From assembly GCF_900323885.1 (NCBI RefSeq), contig NZ_OOHJ01000018.1, positions 3,335,001-3,399,000 on the forward strand: a stretch of 64,000 bases of DNA, given 5' to 3'. The notes under the pieces are model-generated. The model saw nothing but the letters and a program-made list of their open reading frames with translations. It had not been told where the DNA came from and searched no databases. The stretch comes from [Actinomadura] parvosata subsp. kistnae (GTDB taxonomy: Bacteria > Actinomycetota > Actinomycetes > Streptosporangiales > Streptosporangiaceae). The position numbers were made by a program, and so were the translations under genes. Shown here in pieces: positions 24,664 through 33,144 of this stretch; the first letter of the stretch is position 1; every line of letters starts with the position of its first letter.

Positions 24664-26087
24664 TGGCGATGTTCGAGTACGCACCTGCACCTGAGTCGCG
24701 CGACGTCGTCGACCTGAAGTCCTCCTACGGGCTGTTCATCGACGGCGAGTTCGTCGACGGCTCCGGCCCGTCGTTCAAGACCGTCAACCCGGCCACCGAG
24801 GAGACGCTGGCCGAGGTGGCCACCGCGTCCGCCGAGGATGTGGACCGGGCCGTGCGGGCGGCGCGTAAGGCATTCGACGGCTGGAGCGCGCTGCCCGGCG
24901 CCGAGCGCGCCAAGTACCTGTTCCGCATCGCCCGCCTCATCCAGGAGCGGGCCCGGGAGCTGGCCGTGCTGGAGAGCCTGGACAACGGCAAGCCGATCCG
25001 GGAGTCGCGGGATGTGGACGTGCCGCTGGTGGCGGCGCACTTCTTCTACTACGCCGGCTGGGCCGACAAGCTGGAATACGCCGGGTTCGGCACCAAGCCG
25101 CTCGGGGTGGCCGGGCAGGTGATCCCGTGGAACTTCCCGCTGCTGATGCTGGCGTGGAAGATCGCTCCGGCGCTGGCGTGCGGGAACACGGTGGTGCTCA
25201 AGCCGGCCGAGACCACGCCGTTGACGGCGTTGCTGTTCGCCGAGATCTGCCGGCAGGCCGACCTGCCGCCGGGCGTGGTCAACATCGTCACCGGCGCGGG
25301 CGAGACCGGCGCCGCCGTGGTCGCCCACCCCGACATCGACAAGGTGGCCTTCACCGGCTCCACCGAGGTCGGCCGGCTGATCGCCCGGGCGGTGGCCGGC
25401 ACCGGCAAGAAGCTCACCCTGGAGCTGGGCGGCAAGGCGGCCAACATCGTCTTCGACGACGCCGCCCTCGACCAGGCCGTCGAAGGGATCGTCAACGGGA
25501 TCTTCTTCAACCAGGGGCACGTGTGCTGCGCCGGCTCCCGCCTGCTGGTGCAGGAGTCCGTCGCCGAGGAGCTGCTGGCCGCGCTCAAGCGGCGGCTCGG
25601 CACGCTACGCCTTGGTGATCCGCTGGACAAGAACACCGACATCGGCGCGATCAACTCGGCCGAGCAGCTGGCCAAGATCCGCCGGCTGAGCGATCTGGGC
25701 GAGGCCGAGGGGGCCGAGCGCTGGTCGCCCGCCTGCGAGCTGCCCGAGCAGGGCTACTGGTTCCCGCCGACGCTGTTCACCGGGGTGGCGCAGTCGCACA
25801 GCATCGCCCGCGAGGAGATCTTCGGGCCGGTGCTGTCGGTGCTGACCTTCCGCACCCCGGCCGAGGCCGTGGAGAAGGCCAACAACACCCCGTACGGGCT
25901 GTCGGCCGGCGTGTGGACCGAGAAGGGCTCGCGCATCCTGTGGATGGCCGACAAGCTGCGCGCCGGCGTGGTCTGGGCCAACACCTTCAACAAGTTCGAC
26001 CCCACCTCACCCTTCGGCGGCTACAAGGAGTCCGGGTACGGGCGCGAGGGCGGCCTGGCCGGTCTGGAGGCCTACCTTGATGTGTGA
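24663..26087 (+). CDS. Aldehyde dehydrogenase
   Basis: The 474-residue NAD(P)-dependent enzyme has TLELGGKAAN with general base Glu254, FTGSTEVG (cofactor loop), and HVCCAGSR with nucleophile Cys288 (Cys289 is adjacent). The ATG overlaps the deoC TGA, so the two are coupled. It probably oxidises acetaldehyde or another short aldehyde from deoxynucleoside breakdown. Confidence 0.93.
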   Translation: MAMFEYAPAPESRDVVDLKSSYGLFIDGEFVDGSGPSFKTVNPATEETLAEVATASAEDVDRAVRAARKAFDGWSALPGAERAKYLFRIARLIQERARELAVLESLDNGKPIRESRDVDVPLVAAHFFYYAGWADKLEYAGFGTKPLGVAGQVIPWNFPLLMLAWKIAPALACGNTVVLKPAETTPLTALLFAEICRQADLPPGVVNIVTGAGETGAAVVAHPDIDKVAFTGSTEVGRLIARAVAGTGKKLTLELGGKAANIVFDDAALDQAVEGIVNGIFFNQGHVCCAGSRLLVQESVAEELLAALKRRLGTLRLGDPLDKNTDIGAINSAEQLAKIRRLSDLGEAEGAERWSPACELPEQGYWFPPTLFTGVAQSHSIAREEIFGPVLSVLTFRTPAEAVEKANNTPYGLSAGVWTEKGSRILWMADKLRAGVVWANTFNKFDPTSPFGGYKESGYGREGGLAGLEAYLDV

Positions 26088-26266
26088 GCACCGCAGGGCC
26101 CGCCGCCGCGCGCGCCGGGCCGAGGCCACCCGGGGCCACGCCTTCGCCAGGGCCGGCCGGCCCGTCCGCACCGGCTGGTACGCCCACCGCTGCGGCGTGA
26201 GCCGGTGCGGCCAGGTCTTCGTGCCGGTCCAGATGTCGCAGGAGTCCACGTGGAGGGGGCGGGGCG
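26088..26266. other. Gap between the two aldehyde dehydrogenase genes
   Basis: An Arg-rich 65-codon frame (26077-26274) spans this gap but overlaps both neighbours and looks spurious. I see no RNA structure or repeat. Confidence 0.4.
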
Positions 26267-27112
26267 ATGAGTAGGTTGTCCGTCAAGAAGACCTACAAGC
26301 TGTACATCGGAGGGGCGTTCCCGCGCTCGGAGAGTGGGAGGTCCTACCCCGTGACCTCGGCCAAGGGCGAGTTCGTCGCCAACGCGGCGCGGGCCTCGCG
26401 CAAGGACGCCCGTGACGCCGTGGTGGCCGCGCGCAAGGCGTTCCCGGGCTGGTCGGGCGCGACGCCGTACAACAGGGGGCAGATCCTCTACCGGATCGCC
26501 GAGATGCTGGAGGGGCGGCGCGCGCAGTTCGCCGAGGAGCTGGGCGGCGGCAAGCGCGCGGCTCTGGAGCAGGTGGACGCCACCATCGACCGGCTGGTCT
26601 GGTACGCGGGCTGGTCCGACAAGATCGCCTCGGTGCGCGGGGCGGCGAACCCGGTGGCCGGGCCCTACTTCAACCTGTCCACGCCCGAGCCGACCGGCGT
26701 GGTGGCCGTGGTGGCGCCCGCCGATCCGCTGCTCGGGCTCGTGTCCGTGGTCGCGCCGGTGATCGTGACCGGCAACACCTGCGTCGTGGTCGCCTCCGAG
26801 CCCGCGCCGCTGGCGGCGATCACGCTGGCCGAGGTGCTGGCCACCTCCGACCTGCCCGGCGGGGTGGTGAACATCCTGACCGGCCGTCAGGCCGAGCTGG
26901 CGCCCTGGCTGGCGGCGCACATGGACGTCAACGGGCTCGACCTGACCGGGGTCGCGGACGCCGAGCTGGCGCTGAGCTGCGAGCAGGCGGCGGCGGAGAA
27001 CCTCAAGCGGGTGGCGCGGCCCGTCCAGGAGGACTGGACGGCCGATCCGGGGATCGGCCGCATGACGCGCTTCCTGGAGACGAAGACCGTCTGGCACCCG
27101 ATGGGCGTGTGA
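26267..27112 (+). CDS. Truncated aldehyde dehydrogenase-like protein without the catalytic cysteine
   Basis: The 281-residue protein aligns with the N-terminal cofactor-binding part of aldehyde dehydrogenases (IGGAFPRSESG, VVAARKAFPGWSGATPYNRG, VAPADPLLG, ASDLPGGVVNILTG). It ends where the FTGS, ELGG and catalytic Cys region should be, and neither the Glu nor the Cys motif is present. The reading frame is clean with normal codon use and its own ATG, so it looks maintained rather than decayed. It may form mixed oligomers with the full enzyme encoded upstream; that is inference. Confidence 0.85.
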   Translation: MSRLSVKKTYKLYIGGAFPRSESGRSYPVTSAKGEFVANAARASRKDARDAVVAARKAFPGWSGATPYNRGQILYRIAEMLEGRRAQFAEELGGGKRAALEQVDATIDRLVWYAGWSDKIASVRGAANPVAGPYFNLSTPEPTGVVAVVAPADPLLGLVSVVAPVIVTGNTCVVVASEPAPLAAITLAEVLATSDLPGGVVNILTGRQAELAPWLAAHMDVNGLDLTGVADAELALSCEQAAAENLKRVARPVQEDWTADPGIGRMTRFLETKTVWHPMGV

Positions 27113-27130
27113 GCGCGGGCCCGGAGCCTG

Positions 27131-28486
27131 TCACCACTGGGTGAACAGGCTCCGGGCCTTCAGGTCCGCGATGAGATTGGCCGGCAGGGCGGGGCAGTCG
27201 TTCACGCAGACCTCCTTGAGCGACGGGAGCGCGAGGAGGCCGCCCAGGTCGTCCAGCTTGGGGCAGTCGTAGAGCTCCAGCTTGCGCAGGGCGGGCAGCC
27301 GGTCGAGGTCGCCGAGGGTGCGCAGGTCGTCCATGCAGGCCAGGTGAAGCTCCTCCAGGTGGAGCAGCCCCGAGAACGGGGTGAGGTCGGCGAGCTGGTC
27401 CAGCCCCTGGAGGGTCAGCACGCGCAGGGCGGGCATGCGGGCGAGCGCGGAGAAGTCGGTCAGGTCCTCCGCGTAGACCAGCTCGACCTCCTCCAGCGAC
27501 GGGTGCCCTTCGAGCCCGTCGAGCGAGGTGAGCCGCTGGTGCCGGCCGATGACGACGCTGGTCAGCGCGGGCAGCCGCGACAGCGGGCGCAGGTCAGGGA
27601 GCTTGGACTCGGGCAGGCCGAGGCTGGTGAGCCGGGGGTGGTGGCCGAAGCCGTCGAGGCTCCGCACGTTCGTGCAGCCGGCGGTCCAGAGGGTTTCCAG
27701 CGCGGGCATGGCGGCGATGCCGTCGAGGCTCTTCAGGCGGGCGCAGTGCAGGGTGAGCTCGGTGACGGAGCTGAGGTCGCGCAGGCCCTCCAGCGTCGTG
27801 ATCTTGGTGCGGCTCAGGTCGAGCTTCCGCAGGCTACGCAGGCCCGACAGGCCGCGCACGTCCTCGACGAGCCGGCAGCCGTCCAGATCGAGCTCTTCCA
27901 GACCGGGCCACGCCTGCCCGAACCCCTCCACGCTCGCCACGGCGGTGCCCCGCAGGTCGAGCCGGCGCAGGCCGCGCAGCGCGAACAGCGGGGTGACGTC
28001 GGACACCTGGCGGCAGTTGGGCAGCAGCAGCGCCGTCAGCCCGGTGAGCGCGGCCAGCGGCTCCAGGTCGCTGACGGCCGCGCAGCCGTCCAGCTCCAGC
28101 ACGCGCAGCCCGGCCAGCCCGGACAGCTCCGAGAGGTCCGACAGGCTCTTGCAGTGGTCGAGGACCAGCGTGTCGAGCATGGTCAGGTGGCGCAGCCCCG
28201 CCGTGAGCGCGCTCTGCCTGCGCAATGTCAGCTCGGTACGCCCCTCGGCGGCGAAGGCCGGCGCCAGCATCCGCTGCGCGAAACCGTCGGGGTCGAGCGC
28301 GTCGGGCCAGAGCTTGAGCAGCTTGTCCGTGCCCGGCTTCGCCACCTCGGCGTAGTCGGCGGCCAGGTCGAGCGCGCCCGCGTCCCGGCTGCCGAGCGCG
28401 AGCCGCCGCACGGCCTTCCAGGCGCTCTCGGGGGACGCGGTCGCCAGCTTGGCGCGCAGGGCGGTCAGGTCTGAGGGCTGGATCAT
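27131..28486 (-). CDS. Leucine-rich-repeat protein
   Basis: The 451-residue protein from ATG 28486 has about 70 residues of helical N-terminal region and then some 13-15 leucine-rich repeats of 22-24 residues with the pattern LxxLxxLxLxxCxxLxDLxxL. The cysteine/asparagine position is often C, as in LDHCKSLSDLSELSGLAGL. There is no signal peptide, so it probably acts in the cytoplasm by protein binding. I cannot name a partner. It lies 11 bases after the FAD oxidase stop on the same strand. Confidence 0.88.
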   Translation of the reverse strand: MIQPSDLTALRAKLATASPESAWKAVRRLALGSRDAGALDLAADYAEVAKPGTDKLLKLWPDALDPDGFAQRMLAPAFAAEGRTELTLRRQSALTAGLRHLTMLDTLVLDHCKSLSDLSELSGLAGLRVLELDGCAAVSDLEPLAALTGLTALLLPNCRQVSDVTPLFALRGLRRLDLRGTAVASVEGFGQAWPGLEELDLDGCRLVEDVRGLSGLRSLRKLDLSRTKITTLEGLRDLSSVTELTLHCARLKSLDGIAAMPALETLWTAGCTNVRSLDGFGHHPRLTSLGLPESKLPDLRPLSRLPALTSVVIGRHQRLTSLDGLEGHPSLEEVELVYAEDLTDFSALARMPALRVLTLQGLDQLADLTPFSGLLHLEELHLACMDDLRTLGDLDRLPALRKLELYDCPKLDDLGGLLALPSLKEVCVNDCPALPANLIADLKARSLFTQW

Positions 28487-28497
28487 GGACCGAGACC

Positions 28498-29775
28498 CTA
28501 TGGGGTGGGAGTGACAACTTCCGGGGGAATCGGGTGGTTCAGGCGGAAGAGGTGGTCGGGGTCCCACTTGGCCTTGAGCGCCGTCAGCCGGGCGTAGTCC
28601 TCCGGCTCGTACGCCCTGCGCACCTGCTCGGGCCCGGCGTTGGCGCCGTACAGGAAGTTCAGCAGCCGCCCGCCCGTCGCCCACGGGGACAGCGCGTCGT
28701 GCACCGCGTCGTGCGCCGGGCGCAGCGCGGCGACGTCCGTGCCGGGGGCCAGGCCGGGCGACAGGACGGCGGCGAAGTACCGCGCGTCGCGGTTGCCGAC
28801 CGCGTTGGGCGCGCCCTGGGGCCTGGCCAGCGCGCCGCCGAGGTGGCGCACCTCGATCACGCCGCGCACGCCGAGCAGCGGGGTCACGTCGGGCAGCTCG
28901 CGCAGCAGGGAGTGCGTGGCGAAGTAGCCGGACGGCGTGGTCGGGTCGTTGTGGATGGCGGCCGAGGCGGTGTACGGCATCTCGCCGACCGTGTCGAGCA
29001 GGCGGGGGCCGATCGCGCGCAGGGGGCGGACGAGTTCTTCGCCCTCTCGGGGGTCGCCCGTGTAGGTGATGCGGATGTGGGCGACGGTCCGGCCGGGGAA
29101 GGGGATGATCGCGATCGACGAGGTCATCTCGTCCGGCACCGTCTCCGTCCAGTCCCGCCAGGTCCGCAGGGCGGTCTCGACCTGCTCGAAGTGGAGCGCG
29201 CCGCCGTACAGCCGCGCCACCGGCACCAGGCCGATCTCCAGCGCGGTCACCACGCCGAACCCCGCCCGACCGCCCACCAGGGCCCAGAACAGGTCGTCGC
29301 CCGGCGTGACGTGCCGCAGCTCGGCGTCGGCCGTGACGACGTCCACGGCCCGCACCCGGTCGGCGGCGTAGCCGTACGTCCTGGCCAGCAGGCCGAGGCC
29401 GCCGCCCAGCGTGTACGACACCGCGCCCACCGACGGCGACGAGCCGGACAGCGGGGCCAGCCCGTGCCGGGCCGCCGCCTCGATCACCTGCTCCCAGCGC
29501 ACCCCCGCCTCGATGCGGGCGGTGGCGGTGTCCGGGTTGATGGTGACGGCGTTCATCCGGCCCGTGGTGATGAGCACGCCCTCCGTGGCGGCCTGGGGCA
29601 GGCCGTGGCCGGTGGCCTGGACGGCGACCGGCAGGCCCGCCTCGGCGGCGTGCGCCACGGCCCGGCGGACGTCCTCCGGCGTGGCGGCGGGCACGATCAG
29701 ATCGGGGCGGTGCGGGTCGAGAAGCTGGAAGCCGGTCCGCTCGGCGTCATATCCGGGGTCGTTTCTGTGCAGCAT
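28498..29775 (-). CDS. FAD-linked oxidase (berberine-bridge/PCMH type)
   Basis: The 425-residue protein has a PCMH-type FAD-binding domain: RPDLIVPAATPEDVRRAV, VAVQATGHG (the His is the usual flavin attachment site), SVGAVSYTLGGGLGLL, and a C-terminal BBE-like end with LNHPIPP. GGAGAC precedes the ATG. Such enzymes oxidise alcohols, sugars or natural-product intermediates using O2. The second cysteine attachment site of bicovalent members is not evident. The substrate is unknown. Confidence 0.9.
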   Translation of the reverse strand: MLHRNDPGYDAERTGFQLLDPHRPDLIVPAATPEDVRRAVAHAAEAGLPVAVQATGHGLPQAATEGVLITTGRMNAVTINPDTATARIEAGVRWEQVIEAAARHGLAPLSGSSPSVGAVSYTLGGGLGLLARTYGYAADRVRAVDVVTADAELRHVTPGDDLFWALVGGRAGFGVVTALEIGLVPVARLYGGALHFEQVETALRTWRDWTETVPDEMTSSIAIIPFPGRTVAHIRITYTGDPREGEELVRPLRAIGPRLLDTVGEMPYTASAAIHNDPTTPSGYFATHSLLRELPDVTPLLGVRGVIEVRHLGGALARPQGAPNAVGNRDARYFAAVLSPGLAPGTDVAALRPAHDAVHDALSPWATGGRLLNFLYGANAGPEQVRRAYEPEDYARLTALKAKWDPDHLFRLNHPIPPEVVTPTP

Positions 29776-29845
29776 GTCTCCAGGATGCTGACGCCGCTCC
29801 TATAAGTCCAAGAGATGGATCTGATCGTAGCCATAACTGAGGCTT

Positions 29846-31282
29846 CTAGAAGGAGAAACCCGGAGGTCGCAGCGGCGGATGCGCCTCCTGGAGCTGGGCC
29901 GCCAGGCCCAGCAGGTGCGGCTCGCCGCCCGGCGGGGCCACGATCTGCACGCCGATCGGCAGCGCGCCGGAGTGCGTCGCCACCGGGACGGTGATCGCGG
30001 GCCAGCCGCACATGTTCCACGGGCCGGCCGTGGGCGCGTACGTGACGTTCGTCCACGCGTTGCGCAGCAGGCCGCGCTCACCCCACCGCTCCGCCTTCGG
30101 CGGCAGCGCGGCCAGGGCCGGCGTGATGAGCGCGTCCGCCTCGCCGAACCACTGGTCGGCGCCGTAACCGCGCCACCGCTCCCGGCCGCGCACACCGTCC
30201 AGCTTGACCGCGCGCAGCAACCGGCCCGCCCTGGCCAGCGCCCGCGTGCGGCGTTCGAGCCCGCGCAGGCCATCGGCGGCCTCGGCCGCCCGCACCAGCC
30301 ACGTCGCCACCGTCGCCGGGCCCAGCCAGGCCGGCAGCCTGTGCTCGTGCTCCACCACCGTGTGCCCCGCCACGCGCAACGTCTCGGCCGCGCCCCGCAC
30401 CGCCGCCGCGAACTCCTTGTCCATCCGCATCCCCGCCGGCAGCGGCTGCGGCGCGTACGCCACCCGCAGGTCGAACGGCTCCGGGCTGCTCGGCGGCGGC
30501 TGCGGCTCCCACACCTCGTCGTCGTCCGCCCACACCGAGCGCAACATGCGCGGCGGCGGCTCCACCCGGCGCCCGCCGCGCCACGCCTGCGCCAGCGCCG
30601 GGTCCGCCGCCAGCACCGACAGCGCCAGCGCCAGGTCCGAGGCGGTGGTGGCCAGCGGGCCGTTCTCGACGAGCTGCTCCCAGTCGTCCGACGGCGCGGG
30701 CACCAGCCCCGTGCCCGGCTTGATGGCCAGCACGCCGCAGCACGCCGCCGGGATGCGCAACGAGCCCATGCCGTCGTTGCCGAGCGCGATCGGCACCATG
30801 CCCGCCGCCACCGCCGCCGCGCTGCCCGCCGACGAGCCGCCCGCCGTGCGCGCCGGGTTCCACGGGTTGCGGACGATGCCGTACGCGCTGTCGCCGAGCG
30901 CCACCAGCCCCAGCTCCGGCAGGTTCGTCAGCCCCACGACCACCGCGCCGGCCGCCCGCAGCCGCGCCACCGTCACATGATCCTCCGGCGCCGGCGTGTC
31001 CGGCGTGGCGGCCGACCCGCCGCGCGTGGCCTCGCCCGCCACCTCCAGGTTGTCCTTCACTGCCACCGGCACCCCCGCCAGCGGCAGATCGGCCAGATCG
31101 CGCCGTTTGTGCAGCTGCCGCGCCTCGTCCACGGCCCGCTCCCTGACCCGCCGGAACGCCCCCACCCTGGGATCACGCTCCGAGATGACGTGAAGATGCT
31201 CCTCGACGACGGTCGTGGCCTTGACCTCGCCCTGCCGGACGGCCGTCGCGATCTCGATGGCGGACCTGCCTGCCCACAACAT
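29846..31282 (-). CDS. Amidase signature family hydrolase
   Basis: The 478-residue protein from ATG 31282 carries the Ser-cisSer-Lys machinery: Lys76 in VAVKDN, GGSSAGS near 149-154, and nucleophile Ser174 in GMGSLRIPA. It belongs to the GatA/amidase signature family but has no GatB or GatC partner here, so it is a stand-alone amidase with unknown substrate. No signal peptide is present. It is divergent from the threonine-synthase-like gene, with 56 bases between the starts. Confidence 0.9.
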   Translation of the reverse strand: MLWAGRSAIEIATAVRQGEVKATTVVEEHLHVISERDPRVGAFRRVRERAVDEARQLHKRRDLADLPLAGVPVAVKDNLEVAGEATRGGSAATPDTPAPEDHVTVARLRAAGAVVVGLTNLPELGLVALGDSAYGIVRNPWNPARTAGGSSAGSAAAVAAGMVPIALGNDGMGSLRIPAACCGVLAIKPGTGLVPAPSDDWEQLVENGPLATTASDLALALSVLAADPALAQAWRGGRRVEPPPRMLRSVWADDDEVWEPQPPPSSPEPFDLRVAYAPQPLPAGMRMDKEFAAAVRGAAETLRVAGHTVVEHEHRLPAWLGPATVATWLVRAAEAADGLRGLERRTRALARAGRLLRAVKLDGVRGRERWRGYGADQWFGEADALITPALAALPPKAERWGERGLLRNAWTNVTYAPTAGPWNMCGWPAITVPVATHSGALPIGVQIVAPPGGEPHLLGLAAQLQEAHPPLRPPGFSF

Positions 31283-31338
31283 GAGAAGAGTGTGCAGCTT
31301 TTCACTCAACGTTGCGAGGCTCGATAGGGTCGATTCAC

Positions 31339-32517
31339 GTGAACGGACCTTCGCTTGCCCTCCGCCAGCGTTCCCTGGGCGACCCCTCGGCCGAGTTTCC
31401 CCTGTTCCCGCCGCTGACCAGAGGCTGCCCCAAAACCAGCACCGACGATCTCGCCTTCCCGCTCGACATCGTCTACGACTACGCGAAGGTCGACCGTGGC
31501 CTGTTCGAGCAGGAGCCAGGCCCCGACCTGGCGCGGTGGTCGCCCCTGCTGCCACCGCTCGACGCGCCCACCCTCGGGGAGGGCGGCACGCCGCTGGTCC
31601 CGTTCGGTGACGTCTACATCAAGGACGAATCCCGCAACCCGACCTGGTCCCACAAAGACCGCCTCAACCGGGTCGCCGTCAGCGCCGCCCTCGCCTCCGG
31701 AGCACCCGGCGTGGTCGTCGCCTCCTCCGGCAACCACGGCGCCTCCGCCGCCGCCTACGCCGCCCGCGCCGGGCTGCCCGCCATCGTCCTCACCTCCGCC
31801 GGGTCGCCGCCCGCCGTCCAGTCGTTCGTGCGCGCGTACGGGGCGAAGGTCGTCACCGTGCCCGTCGAGCGGCGCTGGCCGCTGCTGCGCGAGATCGTCG
31901 ACCGGCTCGGCTACCACCCCGTCAGCAACCAGACCGTCACGCACACCGGGCACCCGTTCGGGCCCGAAGGCTACAAGACGATCGCGTACGAGCTGTTCCT
32001 GCAGCTCGGCGAGGTGCCCGCGGCCGTGTTCACCCCCACCGGCTACGCCGAGCTGCTCTACGGCGTGTGGAAGGGGTTCACGGAGCTGCTGCTGCTCGGG
32101 GTGACGGACCGGGCGCCGCGCATGTTCTCCTGCGAGTCGGCGGCCGGCGGGCCGCACGCCAAGGCGCTGGCCGCCGGGCTGCCCGCCGCCATCGTCGAGC
32201 TCGGGCCCACCGACGCGTACGGCATCGCCGGATCCGTCGGCGGGCACCGGGGCGTGGTCGCCGTGCGCGACAGCGGCGGCGAGGCCGTCCTCGTGACCGA
32301 CGAGGAGATGCGGCGGGCCCAGCGGGAGCTGGCACGGGCCGGGCTGTGGCAGGAGCTGTCGGGCACGGCCGGGCTGGCCGGGCACCGCAGGCTGCGCAGG
32401 GACTTCGCCGGGCCCGTCGTGTGCATCGCCACGTCCAGCGGGTTCAAGGACCTGGGGGTGGGCGGCGAGTCATACCCGGTGCTGGAGAACCCGACGCTGG
32501 ACGATCTCCTGCCGTGA
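31339..32517 (+). CDS. Threonine-synthase-like PLP enzyme
   Basis: The 392-residue protein from GTG 31339 is a fold-type II PLP enzyme: GEGGTPLVPFG, KDESRNPTWSHKDR with the PLP lysine Lys106, and SSGNHGASAAAYAARAG for phosphate binding. The sequence is closest in type to threonine synthase/diaminopropionate-lyase-like enzymes. Without a homoserine pathway neighbour the substrate is open. The last 48 bases overlap the convergent gene. Confidence 0.88.
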   Translation: MNGPSLALRQRSLGDPSAEFPLFPPLTRGCPKTSTDDLAFPLDIVYDYAKVDRGLFEQEPGPDLARWSPLLPPLDAPTLGEGGTPLVPFGDVYIKDESRNPTWSHKDRLNRVAVSAALASGAPGVVVASSGNHGASAAAYAARAGLPAIVLTSAGSPPAVQSFVRAYGAKVVTVPVERRWPLLREIVDRLGYHPVSNQTVTHTGHPFGPEGYKTIAYELFLQLGEVPAAVFTPTGYAELLYGVWKGFTELLLLGVTDRAPRMFSCESAAGGPHAKALAAGLPAAIVELGPTDAYGIAGSVGGHRGVVAVRDSGGEAVLVTDEEMRRAQRELARAGLWQELSGTAGLAGHRRLRRDFAGPVVCIATSSGFKDLGVGGESYPVLENPTLDDLLP

Positions 32518-33144
32518 GTCTCTACGGTTGAGCCAGACGCGGAGCGGGCCGATCGTGGTGAAGCCCTGCTTCAGGGCGTCGGACGGGTCGCTCTCGTAGC
32601 CGACCAGGGGGCGGCCGGGGAACAGCCCGGCCGCCGCCGCGAGCATGCCGGACCAGTCGCCGAACACGTTCGAGACGCCCACGGCCGGGCCGGTCGCCGT
32701 CAGGACGGCGCCCGCGCTCAGGTCGGGCGCGTGGACGATCGTCGCCTCGTCGAGAAGAACCGGCCGGAACAGGTCCTTCACCCCGCACGCCCGCTCCCAC
32801 TCGGCCAGCGCCACCTCGTCCCGGACCACCCGCCAGCTCGTGGCAGCCTTCTCCGGTGCCTCACGGAAGATCCACTGGGCCTCGAACAGCACGTCGAAGC
32901 CCGGCAGGTCGAGGGTGGCGAAGCTGTCCTTGACCGACGCGCCCGGGCTCGCGTCGATGCGCGGCAGCAGGTCGGCGGCCGTCGCCTCCGGGGAGAGGGT
33001 GACGGCGTCGGGATAGAACGGCGGCGTCCTGACCCGGTTCGTCCAGGCCAGGTCCGTGAACGTGCCCGGGATGCCGTGGGCGCGGCACATCAGGTCGCAC
33101 CAGCGGGCGTTGTCCCTCGCCGCCGCGCCGAGCCAGTCGGTCAT
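32470..33144 (-). CDS. Conserved-looking hypothetical protein in the hrpB operon
   Basis: The 224-residue protein starts MTDWLGAAARDNARWCDLMC and contains GIPGTFTDLAWTNRVRTPPF and a C-terminal GLFPGRPLVGYESDPSDALK region that ends in a GPLRVWL strand, which gives it an acetyltransferase-like look without a clear acetyl-CoA loop. I do not assign a function. Its ATG overlaps the hrpB stop (ATGA), so it is translationally coupled to the helicase gene. Confidence 0.75.
   Translation of the reverse strand: MTDWLGAAARDNARWCDLMCRAHGIPGTFTDLAWTNRVRTPPFYPDAVTLSPEATAADLLPRIDASPGASVKDSFATLDLPGFDVLFEAQWIFREAPEKAATSWRVVRDEVALAEWERACGVKDLFRPVLLDEATIVHAPDLSAGAVLTATGPAVGVSNVFGDWSGMLAAAAGLFPGRPLVGYESDPSDALKQGFTTIGPLRVWLNRRDSRQEIVQRRVLQHRV

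Noticed and set aside
26077..26274. Arg-rich 65-codon frame between the aldehyde dehydrogenase genes
   Set aside because: Overlaps both neighbours and has no convincing signals or recognisable protein pattern.
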